DNA of 64,000 nucleotides, taken from the NCBI GenBank assembly GCA_050008575.1, contig JBEKMJ010000045.1:1-64000 (forward strand), read 5' to 3'. Every line of letters starts with the position of its first letter. Within the stretch, counting starts at the first letter, position 1. The translations under genes and the position numbers were made by a program. Source of the stretch: Bog-159 sp050008575 (GTDB lineage Bacteria > Acidobacteriota > Terriglobia > Bryobacterales > Bryobacteraceae). The notes beneath the pieces are model-generated. The model was not told where the DNA came from and searched no databases. It saw nothing but the letters and a program-made list of their open reading frames with translations. This document shows positions 49,070-57,671 of the stretch, piece by piece.

Positions 49070-51703
49070 GTGTCGCATATATTTGAGAAGAACCCGCCTT
49101 CTGCCGGCGGCGCCGTTGTGCCCGCTTTGAGCGCGCCCGCTCTCGGCGTCGCAGCGGAGGCCAGCGTCCGGCATTTGATCGCCAACGGCAAACACAAGGT
49201 CGCGGTGGAAACCGCCAAGGAGATTCATAAGGCGCAGCCTACGGCGGCCTCCGAAGCGCTGCTGTTGGAAGCGTACACCGCGCGGATTGAATCGCTTTAC
49301 GATCGAAACCTGGTGGCCGAGGCCCAGGCACTGTCGGAGTTGGTGCGCGAGCGCTACCCGTCCACACGGGAGCGGCTAAATGGGCACGCCGGCTCCGCCG
49401 AAAAAGAGGCCGGCCGGCTCGAAGAACTGGTGCGGCCGCTGAACGATCCGGAGATCGGCGCGGAACGCCGCGCCGCCATCGACGCCGCTATCGCGCGTGA
49501 GGCCGTGGACCTCGCGGCGCTGGCCGATTGCCCAGTCTTGCCCGCGGACCATCCTCTACGCCTGGCTGCGTCCGCGTTGCACCGCGCGTTTCTCGCGGTG
49601 ACGCAAGGGCCCGTCGACGAAGCGGCAGTCGAACTGCCGGAAGTTTCGCGCCGCAGCCCCCTGGCGCCCTGGAAACTGTTAGTGCGCGCCATCGCTTGCT
49701 TCTACCGGATGGAAAACGAAGCCTGCCGGCGATACCTCGCGGCCATCCATCCTGAATCCGCGCCCGCGCCCCTGGTGCCGGCGATGCAGGCGATGCTCGG
49801 CGGCCAGCCCGCGCGGCTGACGGTCGCGGCCGCCGCGCTGGTATCGTCCACAACCTCCGGTCCCGCGGTGTTCCGAAGCGCGCTTGAGGCATTGGAGGAA
49901 GCTTTCTGCTCGCACAAGAACGGCGCCATAGTCAAAGCCATCCGCGAAGCCGTGCGGGTATGTCGTGAGATCGCGCCCGATCGGGTCGAGAGACTGAAAC
50001 AGCACATTTCCGTCCGTAGCGCGGCGGCCGATGTGAACGTCAAGAAGGTCCACGAGGCCATGGGCGGGGCTGCCACGGACGACGCCTACTATATGAGGCT
50101 CGTCGCGCGCGGGATGGAAGAGCACGGCGACCCCGAGAGTCTCGTGCTGGCCTCCGCGGCCTGGGACCGCTTCCGGCAAGAGGCGGTGCGCGAAGGATGG
50201 TTTACGGCGAACGGCCCCCAAGTTGCCACGCTCTATCTCCACATGGCGGGCGTGTTGCGCAAGATATCTCGCGAGTTGCTGGCAGACCTGCAAATAAACG
50301 CCGGCCGGCAGAACCGAAAGTCGGCCGAGGAGCTGTATTTCCTGTACCCCGAAGAGCTGTATGAACGCGCTTGCGCCCTCGATCCGCATTTTGAATCGTT
50401 CTCGCAGTGGATGGACTGGGCGAAGCGGGACCGCCCCGGGACGGCCGAGAGAGTGGCCGAAGCGTGGCACAAAATCCGCCCGGCGGATATCGAGCCGATA
50501 CTCCTTCTGATGGAAGAGAAGGAGAGCCGCAACGCCTTCCATACGGCGCTGCAATATCTGGCGAAAGCGGAGCGTATCGACAGCGTGCATCCCGCTGTGC
50601 GCAGAGCGCGGTTGCGCCTGCTGGCGGCCAGCGCGATGCGCCATCTCCAACAGAAGAAACCCCATTTGGCGGAGGAGAACCTGGCCGAGATGGACACGCT
50701 GCCGCAGTCCCAGCAGGGTGACCGGCCGGCCTTCCTGGCAGCCCTGCGCTACATGGTCTCGACGGTTCGCGGTGCGGGCGATCGAGCCGCCGCGCACCGC
50801 GCGGAAGTCGAGCGCGTGCTCGAAAGCAAGGCGGCTGCCGCGCTGCTCATCTTCGGTGTGGCCGATGCTGCGAAGCAGGGCGGGCGCGAAAGAACGCCTC
50901 CCGTGGAGGCGTTCGGCAAGGCGGAACGCGCCGCGCTGCCCGAGGCCGTGATTCGGGTCGTCGAACTGGCCAAGGACATGCAAATCAACCAGCCGATTCC
51001 GCGGGATTGGCTGGCGGAAATGGCGAAGCAATTCCCGCGCGGCAGCCACGCGCTCAGTGTGGGCCAACTTCAGACCCTGGCGGAAGCCGCCCTGCTCGCG
51101 GAGCGCCTCGAACTGGCTTATGCGGTCTCCGCGGCCGGGCTGGAGCGCGGCGGTACTACCGACGCGGGCTTTTTGCTTCTCCGGGCATCGTCGCTGCCGG
51201 AGTACATGGAAGAGCGGCGGGCCGTGTGCGCCTTGGCGGCCGCGCAGCTTGCGCGCCCGCATCGCCAGATGGACGTGGTTGAGAAGGCCGTGGAACTGGT
51301 AGCCGATTCCCCTTTCGACGATCTCCCCGTCACTCCCGAGCAGGCCGCCGCGGTGCTCCGGAAGGAGAAGGCGGAGCGGACGTTCCCCACCGCGTACCGC
51401 CCCGGCCCAGACTATAGCGATCTCTTAGGAACGGACGCATGCAACTGTCCCAACTGCCGCCGCGCACGCGGCGAAGCCGTGAGTCCATTCGAGGATTTTG
51501 AGGACGATGACGACGGCGATCCCGGACTCGACGAGTTTCCCGCCGAAATCCCGCCGGGCATGCCGCCGGAGATCGCGAGACTCCTGTTCGATGAGACCCG
51601 GAAGGCCGTCCAGCGCGGCGAATCCCTCGATTCCTTGCTGAACCGGGTATTCGGGCCGGAGATGGGATTCGGCGGGAAACGCAAGAAAGGCAGGCGCAGA
51701 TAA
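49070..51703 (+). CDS. large alpha-helical repeat protein leading the Hsp70 operon
   Basis: An 877-residue cytoplasmic protein of probable TPR-like helical repeats (HLIANGKHKVAVETAKEIHK, LRRTL-type pairs throughout) with a CNCPNCRRARGE zinc-ribbon-like knuckle near residue 790 and an acidic stretch EDFEDDDDGDPGLDEFP, then a basic tail GGKRKKGRRR. No known family was identified. It starts at GTG 49070 and its stop overlaps the J-protein start (TAATG). Position first in an Hsp70-GrpE-J operon suggests a client adaptor or scaffold, by inference. Confidence 0.7.
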   Translation: MSHIFEKNPPSAGGAVVPALSAPALGVAAEASVRHLIANGKHKVAVETAKEIHKAQPTAASEALLLEAYTARIESLYDRNLVAEAQALSELVRERYPSTRERLNGHAGSAEKEAGRLEELVRPLNDPEIGAERRAAIDAAIAREAVDLAALADCPVLPADHPLRLAASALHRAFLAVTQGPVDEAAVELPEVSRRSPLAPWKLLVRAIACFYRMENEACRRYLAAIHPESAPAPLVPAMQAMLGGQPARLTVAAAALVSSTTSGPAVFRSALEALEEAFCSHKNGAIVKAIREAVRVCREIAPDRVERLKQHISVRSAAADVNVKKVHEAMGGAATDDAYYMRLVARGMEEHGDPESLVLASAAWDRFRQEAVREGWFTANGPQVATLYLHMAGVLRKISRELLADLQINAGRQNRKSAEELYFLYPEELYERACALDPHFESFSQWMDWAKRDRPGTAERVAEAWHKIRPADIEPILLLMEEKESRNAFHTALQYLAKAERIDSVHPAVRRARLRLLAASAMRHLQQKKPHLAEENLAEMDTLPQSQQGDRPAFLAALRYMVSTVRGAGDRAAAHRAEVERVLESKAAAALLIFGVADAAKQGGRERTPPVEAFGKAERAALPEAVIRVVELAKDMQINQPIPRDWLAEMAKQFPRGSHALSVGQLQTLAEAALLAERLELAYAVSAAGLERGGTTDAGFLLLRASSLPEYMEERRAVCALAAAQLARPHRQMDVVEKAVELVADSPFDDLPVTPEQAAAVLRKEKAERTFPTAYRPGPDYSDLLGTDACNCPNCRRARGEAVSPFEDFEDDDDGDPGLDEFPAEIPPGMPPEIARLLFDETRKAVQRGESLDSLLNRVFGPEMGFGGKRKKGRRR

Positions 51704-52005
51704 TGGACCCCAGAGAAGTGCTCGGCGTCGCCCAGGAAGCCGGCGAAGAAGACATCCGCGCGGCTTACGTGAGCAAGGTGAAGGAACATCCGCCGGACCG
51801 CTCGCCAGAGGAGTTCGAGCGTATTCGCGACGCCTATGAAAGCTTGCGCGATCCCCGGCGGCGCATGCGGGACACGCTGCTTTCCGTGGATCCCTTTGCG
51901 CCGTTTGCTTCCATTGTCGAACTCCAGGCGCCGCCGCGCCGGTTCGTGGGGCCGCAGCCCTGGCTGAAGGCGCTGAAAATGCTGGAGGTACCGAAAGGAA
52001 AGTGA
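51703..52005 (+). CDS. small J-domain protein with divergent HPPD motif
   Basis: A 100-residue protein. Residues 1-56 form a J domain: DPREVLGVAQEAGEEDIRAA, YVSKVKEHPPDRSPEEFERI, RDAYESLRDPRRRMR. The catalytic tripeptide that activates Hsp70 is HPD; here H29-P30-P31-D32 has one extra proline. The rest is a short Pro-rich tail. It lies between the helical giant and GrpE, so it is the probable co-chaperone of the downstream Hsp70. Confidence 0.8.
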   Translation: MDPREVLGVAQEAGEEDIRAAYVSKVKEHPPDRSPEEFERIRDAYESLRDPRRRMRDTLLSVDPFAPFASIVELQAPPRRFVGPQPWLKALKMLEVPKGK

Positions 52006-52733
52006 GCGGGGGGATGAGCCGGGAACAGATCCAGCGGCGTTTTGAGGAATGGCTGGACGCCGCGTTGGCCGCCGAGGATCCGCCATGCGGGGTCGACGCG
52101 GAAATCCTGGCGGCGATGGTAGAAGGCAGCCAGGGCCGGGTGGAACCGGCGCCAACCGACGCCTACTCTTTGCGCGCCGCCGTGACGGCGCTGACGCAGG
52201 AAGTCAAGCTGCAAGGCAGGTCGTTCAAGGAATTGAACGACACGCTGAGCGCGCAGGCCAGCCGCATGGCCGAACGCGAGCGCGAGGTGCAGCGTGAAAC
52301 CGAACGCCGCTGCCGCAAAGACGTCCTGGGCGTGTTGATCGATCTGCGCGACAGGCTGGGGCGCGGTCTGGGATCGGTGCGCGCCAGCGAAGCGCAGATT
52401 TCGCAGGCCACCCGGCGAGGCTGGCGCGCGCGCCTTTTCCGGCAGGCCGGCGAAGATGCCGCCCAAGCCACGCTGACCGCCTTGAAAAAAGGGTACGAAC
52501 TGGGGCTTGATCGCCTGGACCAGACCCTGGAGGAATTCAACGCGCGCGAGATTCCCTGCGATGGGCAAGCATTCGATCCGCGGCGGATGAACGCCATCGA
52601 CCGCCAGGAATCGAGCGCCGTTCCCGAAGGCACCGTGATCGAGGTTTACCGCAGCGGATACGAATGGAATGGAGAAGTGTTTCGGCCGGCGCAGGTGAAG
52701 GTTTCGTATGTGCCGGCGGGGAAAGAAGAATGA
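52002..52733 (+). CDS. GrpE-like nucleotide exchange factor
   Basis: A 243-residue protein. The N-terminus is a long coiled-coil helix (KELNDTLSAQASRMAERERE), the middle is a basic linker (QATRRGWRARLFRQAGEDAA) and the C-terminal beta-wing is CDGQAFDPRRMNAIDRQESS then AVPEGTVIEVYRSGYEWNGE, matching GrpE. The N-terminal 60 residues are longer than in standard GrpE. GTG 52002 overlaps the upstream stop; ATG 52014 is an alternative start that gives a GrpE of 239 residues. Divergence from housekeeping GrpE implies a specialised copy. Confidence 0.78.
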   Translation: MSGGMSREQIQRRFEEWLDAALAAEDPPCGVDAEILAAMVEGSQGRVEPAPTDAYSLRAAVTALTQEVKLQGRSFKELNDTLSAQASRMAEREREVQRETERRCRKDVLGVLIDLRDRLGRGLGSVRASEAQISQATRRGWRARLFRQAGEDAAQATLTALKKGYELGLDRLDQTLEEFNAREIPCDGQAFDPRRMNAIDRQESSAVPEGTVIEVYRSGYEWNGEVFRPAQVKVSYVPAGKEE

Positions 52734-54568
52734 GCGATTTAATTGCCGGCATTGACTTAGGAACGACGAATTCGGAGATCGCGGCGTTTACCGGCGGGCA
52801 GGTCCGGGTGCTGGGGCCGGGTGACACGCGCATGCTGCCCTCCTGCGTCGGATTTTCGGCAAGCGGGGATCTGCTGGTGGGCGAGGCGGCGCGCAACCAG
52901 CAGGCGTTGTATCCCGAGCGCACCGTGCGCAGCATCAAGCGCAAGATGGGCAGCGAAGAAAAAGTGCGCGTGGGCGGCAAGGACTTTCTGCCGCAGGAGA
53001 TTTCCGCGCTGATTCTGAGCGAGCTCGCGGAGTGGGCGCGCCACGCGTTGGGCGAGGGGCCGCGGAGGGCCGTGATCACCGTGCCCGCCTATTTTTCGGA
53101 CGCGCAACGCAATGCCACGCGCGAGGCCGGCGCGCTGGCCGGCCTGGAGGTGGTGCGCATTCTCAACGAGCCCACGGCGGCCAGCCTGGCCTACGGCTAC
53201 GGCGACGGGTCGCGGCATACGGCGCTCATTTACGACCTCGGCGGCGGCACCTTCGATGTCTCGGTGGTGACGGTGGAAGGCGACCTCACCGAGGTGCTGG
53301 CCAGCCACGGCAACAACCACCTGGGCGGCGACGACTTCGACGATCTGCTGGCGGAGCGCCTGGCGGCGGAATTCGAAAAACAGCATGGCGTCGATGTTCG
53401 CCAGGGCAACCCGGCGGCCAAGGCGCGGCTCTGGTGGGCGGCGGAAGAAGCCAAGAAGAAACTGAGCTTTGAGCCGTATGTGAAGATCCGCGAGGAGGCG
53501 CTGGTTACCAGGCTCTTCCGGCCCTTGCATCTGGAAGTCGAAATCTCGCGCGACGAATACGAAGCCATGATCCGTCCGCTGGTGGAATCCACGCTCGATA
53601 GCGTGTCCAAAGCGCTGCAGGACGCCGGCAAGAAGCCCGGCGACCTGGATGCGATTCTGCTGGTGGGCGGATCCACGCGCACGCCGTTGGTCTCCAGCCT
53701 GCTCCTCGAAAAGACCGGTTTGGAGCCGCGCCAGGACGTGCATCCGGATCTCGCCGTGGCGCTGGGCGCCGGCGTGATGGCGTCGCGCCTGGCCGGGCGC
53801 GCGGTGGAGCGCGTGCTAGTGGACGTTTCGCCATACTCCTTCGGCGTCTCCTATCTCGGCGAACGCGGCGGATTTCCCTATCCACACTGTTATAAGCCCA
53901 TCATCCGGCGCAATACGCCGCTGCCTTTGACGCGCACCGAACGGTACATGACCAGCCACCCCTTCCAAACGGAGGTGGATGTCCAGGTCTACCAGGGCGA
54001 CGACGAGGACGCGCTGAAGAACATCCTGGTAGGAGATTTTCGCGTCGAGGGCCTCACCGCGATGCAGGATGCCAATGAGATTCTCTGCCGGATGCGCCTC
54101 GATCTGGACGGCATTCTGGAGGTGGCGGCAGTGGAGAAGACGACCGGTAAAACGAAGCACATCCGGATCGAAAATGCGCTGCGCGCCAAGAGCGCCGAGG
54201 AGATCGCGGCGGGGCGGAAGCGAATTCAGGAGTTGTATGAGACGCGCGGCGAGATGCCGGACGACGACTGGGATACGGCGGAGGATCTCGCCGAAGACCT
54301 GCTGGAAGAAGGCGTGCTCGAAGAAGAAGACGGCGCCCAGGCGATCGAAATACCGGCCCCTGTGGGCGCGGGCGGCGATGCGGACACGGAGCGCCTGCTG
54401 GAGCGCTCGCGCCGGCTGCTCTCCAAAATGCACGCGGAAGACCGGGAAGAGGCCATCGACCTGCACGAGAAGATCGATAAAGCCATCGCCACGGGCGACA
54501 CAGCGGCATTGCGGGAGGCCGCCGGCGCGCTAAAGGAGTTGCTGTTCTTCGTAGAGGGGCAGGGTTGA
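52730..54568 (+). CDS. Hsp70 (DnaK-like) chaperone
   Basis: A 612-residue protein. Nucleotide-binding domain: IAGIDLGTTNSEIAAFTGGQ, AVITVPAYFSDAQRNATREA, RILNEPTAASLAYGYGDGSR, LIYDLGGGTFDVSVVTVEGD and ILLVGGSTRTPLVSSLL, all DnaK signatures. The substrate domain is more divergent (IIRRNTPLPLTRTERYMTSH) and the C-terminal lid is short and acidic (DLAEDLLEEGVLEEEDGAQA). It lacks the usual EEVD-like tail. Shape and operon suggest a non-housekeeping Hsp70 working with the J and GrpE proteins encoded just upstream. ATG overlaps the GrpE stop. Confidence 0.85.
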   Translation: MSDLIAGIDLGTTNSEIAAFTGGQVRVLGPGDTRMLPSCVGFSASGDLLVGEAARNQQALYPERTVRSIKRKMGSEEKVRVGGKDFLPQEISALILSELAEWARHALGEGPRRAVITVPAYFSDAQRNATREAGALAGLEVVRILNEPTAASLAYGYGDGSRHTALIYDLGGGTFDVSVVTVEGDLTEVLASHGNNHLGGDDFDDLLAERLAAEFEKQHGVDVRQGNPAAKARLWWAAEEAKKKLSFEPYVKIREEALVTRLFRPLHLEVEISRDEYEAMIRPLVESTLDSVSKALQDAGKKPGDLDAILLVGGSTRTPLVSSLLLEKTGLEPRQDVHPDLAVALGAGVMASRLAGRAVERVLVDVSPYSFGVSYLGERGGFPYPHCYKPIIRRNTPLPLTRTERYMTSHPFQTEVDVQVYQGDDEDALKNILVGDFRVEGLTAMQDANEILCRMRLDLDGILEVAAVEKTTGKTKHIRIENALRAKSAEEIAAGRKRIQELYETRGEMPDDDWDTAEDLAEDLLEEGVLEEEDGAQAIEIPAPVGAGGDADTERLLERSRRLLSKMHAEDREEAIDLHEKIDKAIATGDTAALREAAGALKELLFFVEGQG

Positions 54569-54966
54569 TCCGCTCCATTCAGGTGGCGCACGCACTGGTG
54601 CGCGCCGCGTCGGCATTCTTGTCGGCATTGGCGCGGCCAAATGGGGGGGAGTCCCTCGTCCGCGCGCGACCCCCTGGCCGCGCCCCGGGATGGCCCGCAT
54701 CGCCCACCGGCGGCGTCGAGAATCGCTGCCCGGTCTGCCAGGCGCGTTTTCGCGGCGCGCGGTTCTGCTCTCGTTGCGGAGCCGATTTGGAGCCGCTGAT
54801 GCGGCTGACGGTGAAGGCTTGGCAATTGCGTCAGGCAGCTCGCCAGGCTCTCGACGCCGGAGACGCGGAGCGGGCGCGAGGGCTCGCCATGGAGGCGCAA
54901 GGCGTCCAAAGGACCGAAAACGGAGAAGCGCTACGGCTGCTGGGCGCGTGGTTGAAGACTCTATGA
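54565..54966 (+). CDS. zinc-ribbon protein with helical tail
   Basis: Up to 133 residues. The conserved part is a double zinc ribbon, RCPVCQARFRGARFCSRCGA, followed by a TPR-like helical pair (KAWQLRQAARQALDAGDAER, ARGLAMEAQG). The first 45 residues translate reversed repeat R12 and are unlikely to be real; TTG 54565 and GTG 54583 are formal starts, and the true start may lie within that stretch. It ends in ATGA overlap with the first DUF6644 gene. Probably an adaptor or Hsp70 client-sensing part. Confidence 0.6.
   Translation: MIRSIQVAHALVRAASAFLSALARPNGGESLVRARPPGRAPGWPASPTGGVENRCPVCQARFRGARFCSRCGADLEPLMRLTVKAWQLRQAARQALDAGDAERARGLAMEAQGVQRTENGEALRLLGAWLKTL
54582..54630 (-). repeat. mini-hairpin element R12 (reverse orientation)
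   Basis: GTGGCGCACGCACTGGTGCG then CGCCGCGTCGG: a reversed, mildly diverged form of the R1/R4/R9 module. It lies in the 5' end of the zinc-ribbon gene. Confidence 0.6.
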
Positions 54967-55469
54967 GCCTGCTCGGATTTTGCCAGTGGCTGGGAAGCAC
55001 GCCCGGCAGCGTCGCGCTGCATGAATCGATATGGGCCTACCCGATCGTCGAGTCGGTACACGTGCTGACCCTGTGCCTGTTTCTGGGCCTCACCGTGATG
55101 CTCGATCTGCGGCTGCTCGGAGTGACTTTAGTCCGCACGCCGGCATCGGAAGTCGAAGGGCGGCTGCTGCCGTTGACCATCGTGGGGTTCGCCGTGATGG
55201 TGGCCACGGGCGCCCTCTTGTTCTACGCCATTCCCGTCAAGACCTACTTGAACGTTTTCTTCCGGATCAAGGTCGCCTTCCTGCTGCTGGCCGGAGTGAA
55301 TGTCGCCGTCTTTCAGCGGACCATCGCGCGCAGCATGGCGCGGTGGGATGCCGATCCGGTCCCGCCGTTCCGCGCCCGTCTGGCGGGCGGCGTATCGCTG
55401 GCGCTTTGGGCGGGGATTGTGGTAGCGGGACGCATGATCGCCTACAACTGGTTCGACCAGAATCCTTAG
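54963..55469 (+). CDS. DUF6644-type membrane protein (copy 1)
   Basis: A 168-residue protein with four hydrophobic segments: SIWAYPIVESVHVLTLCLFL, LDLRLLGVTLVRT, TIVGFAVMVATGALLFYAIP and LAGGVSLALWAGIVVAGRMI. The early WAYPIVESVH and DLRLLG blocks are characteristic of this small acidobacterial family. Function unknown. It starts inside the upstream stop (ATGA). Copies 2, 3 and 4 share the same DLRLLG/GR-MIA layout. Confidence 0.78.
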   Translation: MSLLGFCQWLGSTPGSVALHESIWAYPIVESVHVLTLCLFLGLTVMLDLRLLGVTLVRTPASEVEGRLLPLTIVGFAVMVATGALLFYAIPVKTYLNVFFRIKVAFLLLAGVNVAVFQRTIARSMARWDADPVPPFRARLAGGVSLALWAGIVVAGRMIAYNWFDQNP

Positions 55470-55473
55470 TTCA

Positions 55474-55950
55474 ATGTCCGTCCTTTCTTTCTTCACGTGG
55501 TGTGAAAATACTTCGCTGGGCGAGGCAATCCGGGCCTCGCGCTGGCTCTTCCCGGCGATCGAGTCCGTGCATCTGCTGGCCCTCGCGGTCATTGGCGGCG
55601 CGGTGCTGGTGATGAATCTGCGCCTGCTCGGCTTCGGCATCCGGCGCCAGCCGGCGGCACAGCTTTGGCGCGACACCTGGCCGTGGCTGATGGGCAGCCT
55701 GACGGTGATGCTGATCACCGGAATGCTGCTGTTCACTTCCGAAGCGACCAAGCTCTACTATCACGAGGCGTTCTGGGTGAAGATGAGTTCCCTGCTGCTG
55801 GCCATGCTCTTCACATTCACCGCGATGCGCAAGGTGGCGCTGGCCGATCCGGTCCGCGTAGGTCCCGTGTGGGGCAGGGCAGCGGCCCTGATTTCGATTC
55901 TCCTGTGGTCGACGGTTGGTATTTGCGGGCGGTGGATCGGTTTCTCGTGA
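55474..55950 (+). CDS. DUF6644-type membrane protein (copy 2)
   Basis: A 158-residue protein: SRWLFPAIESVHLLALAVIG, NLRLLGFGIRRQPA, LMGSLTVMLITGMLLFTSEA, and the closing ISILLWSTVGICGRWIGFS. It has the same four-helix layout as its neighbour. Its stop overlaps the start of the TetR gene. Confidence 0.78.
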   Translation: MSVLSFFTWCENTSLGEAIRASRWLFPAIESVHLLALAVIGGAVLVMNLRLLGFGIRRQPAAQLWRDTWPWLMGSLTVMLITGMLLFTSEATKLYYHEAFWVKMSSLLLAMLFTFTAMRKVALADPVRVGPVWGRAAALISILLWSTVGICGRWIGFS

Positions 55951-56531
55951 TGAAAAGCGTGCGATCCAAAGCGAAGCCAAACAAGCGGGACGCCATTCTC
56001 GACGCCATGCTCGACGTGGTGGTGGAGCGCGGCTTTCATGAAGCCCCCATGTCGCTGATTTCGGAGCGATCGGGAGCCAGTGCGGGCGTGATTTACCACT
56101 ATTTCGCAAGCAAGGAAGAAATCATTCAGGCGGTGTACGAGCGCGTCCGCGCACTGAAGCGGGCCAGCCTTTTGGAAGGCTACTCCCCGAACATGGATGC
56201 CAAGGATGCGTTCATCCGGGTGGCGATGAATGCATATCGCTTCTATCGCAAGCACCTGCGAGAGCTGCGTTTTCTGGACCAGTACGAGAACGCGGGCTTC
56301 GTCTGCCTACCAGATACGAATTCGCAGCCCGATAAGGACCAAACCGGTTTTGAGCGGCGTTTCAGCAGCCGGTCGAAAGGCGGCGTTCTGGGCGACTTGC
56401 CTGCCGAGGTCGTCCGGGAGATGACCCTTGGCCTGGTGGCACGGCTGGCGAAACAGCCTCGCAAGCTGGCTCCGCGCGTGTTGCAAAACGTGGCAGAAAG
56501 GATGTGGGAAGCCGTAAGGGCGACAGACTAG
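55950..56531 (+). CDS. TetR-family transcriptional regulator
   Basis: A 193-residue regulator. Helix-turn-helix: KRDAILDAMLDVVVERGFHE, APMSLISERSGASAGVIYHY, FASKEEIIQAVYERVRALKR. The C-terminal ligand domain is atypical in length. ATG 55950 overlaps the stop of the copy-2 gene (TGATG). The palindrome right after its stop is a likely operator for the next gene and, by readthrough, for this one. Confidence 0.85.
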   Translation: MKSVRSKAKPNKRDAILDAMLDVVVERGFHEAPMSLISERSGASAGVIYHYFASKEEIIQAVYERVRALKRASLLEGYSPNMDAKDAFIRVAMNAYRFYRKHLRELRFLDQYENAGFVCLPDTNSQPDKDQTGFERRFSSRSKGGVLGDLPAEVVREMTLGLVARLAKQPRKLAPRVLQNVAERMWEAVRATD

Positions 56532-56550
56532 ACCGAACGTTCGGTTTAGT
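56529..56550. promoter_or_regulatory. TetR-type operator palindrome
   Basis: ACCGAACGTTCGGT is a perfect 14-bp palindrome (56532-56545) extended to about 22 bp with one mismatch (CTAG/TTAG). It overlaps the tetR stop codon and lies 54 bases upstream of the epimerase-like gene start; a TAGAAT -10 follows at 56555-56560. Confidence 0.65.
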
Positions 56551-56598
56551 GTGGTAGAATTCTTCTCATATGATCGGCGCACAAATTGGGAGGCTGGC

Positions 56599-57648
56599 GT
56601 GAGCGGCGCATTGGTGCTGGTTACAGGCGGCTCGGGATTTATCGGCGCGCACTGCATCCTGCAACTCGCGCACGCCGGCTATCGCGTGCGGACGACTGTC
56701 CGTTCATCGCGGCGTGAAGCCGGTGTGCGCGCGATGCTCACCGCGGGCGGCGCCGAACCGGGAGAGGCGCTCTCGTTCGCTACAGCGGATCTTACGTCCG
56801 ACGCAGGCTGGGCGAAAGCCGCCGCTGGTTGCGACTTTGTGCTGCACGTCGCTTCGCCCTTCCCTCCGAACGTGCCCAAACAGGAAGACGAGCTGATCGT
56901 GCCGGCCCGCGAAGGCGCGCTACGGGTGCTGCGGGCGGCGCGGGACGCGGGCGTCAAGCGCGTCGTGCTGACGTCTTCCTTCGCCGCGATCGGTTATGGT
57001 CAGAAGCTTACGGAGCGGCCTTTTTCCGAAGAGAACTGGACCGACCTGAGCGGCGGCGACGTCGGCGCCTATGTGAAGTCGAAGACTTTGGCGGAGCGCG
57101 CGGCCTGGGATTTCATCGCCCGCGAGGGCGGCGCGTTGGAACTCTCGGCCGTCAATCCGGTCGGTGTATTCGGGCCGGTGCTCGGGCCGGATTATTCAAC
57201 CTCCATCCAGATCGTGCAGCGTTTGATGGATGGCGCGATGCCGGGTTGCCCGCGACTGTCTTTTGGCATCGTGGATGTGCGGGACGTCGCGGACTTGCAC
57301 CTGCGCGCCATGACTAATCCCGCCGCCAAGGGCGAGCGCTTCCTGGCGGTCGCCGGCGACTTCATGACCTTCCAGGAAATCGCTCGAGTGTTGAAGGCGC
57401 GTATGGGCGATGCGGCGCGACGCGTCCCGACCAGAATACTGCCCGACTGGATGATACGGCTGGTTTCGATGTTCGACCCATCGGTCTCCCTGATCGTCCC
57501 CGAACTGGGTAAGTTCAAGAACGCCACCAATGCGAAAGCCAAGCGCGTGCTTGGATGGGCGCCGCGATCGAACGAAGACTCCATCGTCGCCACGGCCGAG
57601 AGCTTGGTGCGCCTTGGGTTGCTTCGGAATTCAAGAAAAGCGGCGTGA
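56599..57648 (+). CDS. NAD-dependent epimerase/dehydratase, dihydroflavonol-4-reductase-like
   Basis: A 349-residue short-chain extended dehydrogenase: LVLVTGGSGFIGAHCILQLA (nucleotide binding), VLHVASPFPPNVPKQEDELI, VVLTSSFAAIGYGQK, YVKSKTLAERAAWDFIARE (Y-x-x-x-K catalytic pair) and AVNPVGVFGPVLGPD. Reduces or epimerises a carbonyl/alcohol, substrate unknown. The frame opens at GTG 56551, but GTG 56599 (GGGAGG seven bases before) begins the nucleotide-binding strand. Probably regulated by the adjacent TetR protein. Confidence 0.83.
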   Translation: MSGALVLVTGGSGFIGAHCILQLAHAGYRVRTTVRSSRREAGVRAMLTAGGAEPGEALSFATADLTSDAGWAKAAAGCDFVLHVASPFPPNVPKQEDELIVPAREGALRVLRAARDAGVKRVVLTSSFAAIGYGQKLTERPFSEENWTDLSGGDVGAYVKSKTLAERAAWDFIAREGGALELSAVNPVGVFGPVLGPDYSTSIQIVQRLMDGAMPGCPRLSFGIVDVRDVADLHLRAMTNPAAKGERFLAVAGDFMTFQEIARVLKARMGDAARRVPTRILPDWMIRLVSMFDPSVSLIVPELGKFKNATNAKAKRVLGWAPRSNEDSIVATAESLVRLGLLRNSRKAA

Positions 57649-57671
57649 GCGCTTCGATGAAACCAACTGGA

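Noticed and set aside
49679..51262. 527-codon antisense frame in the helical giant gene
   Set aside because: Lies wholly inside a well-supported gene and has no ribosome site or family.
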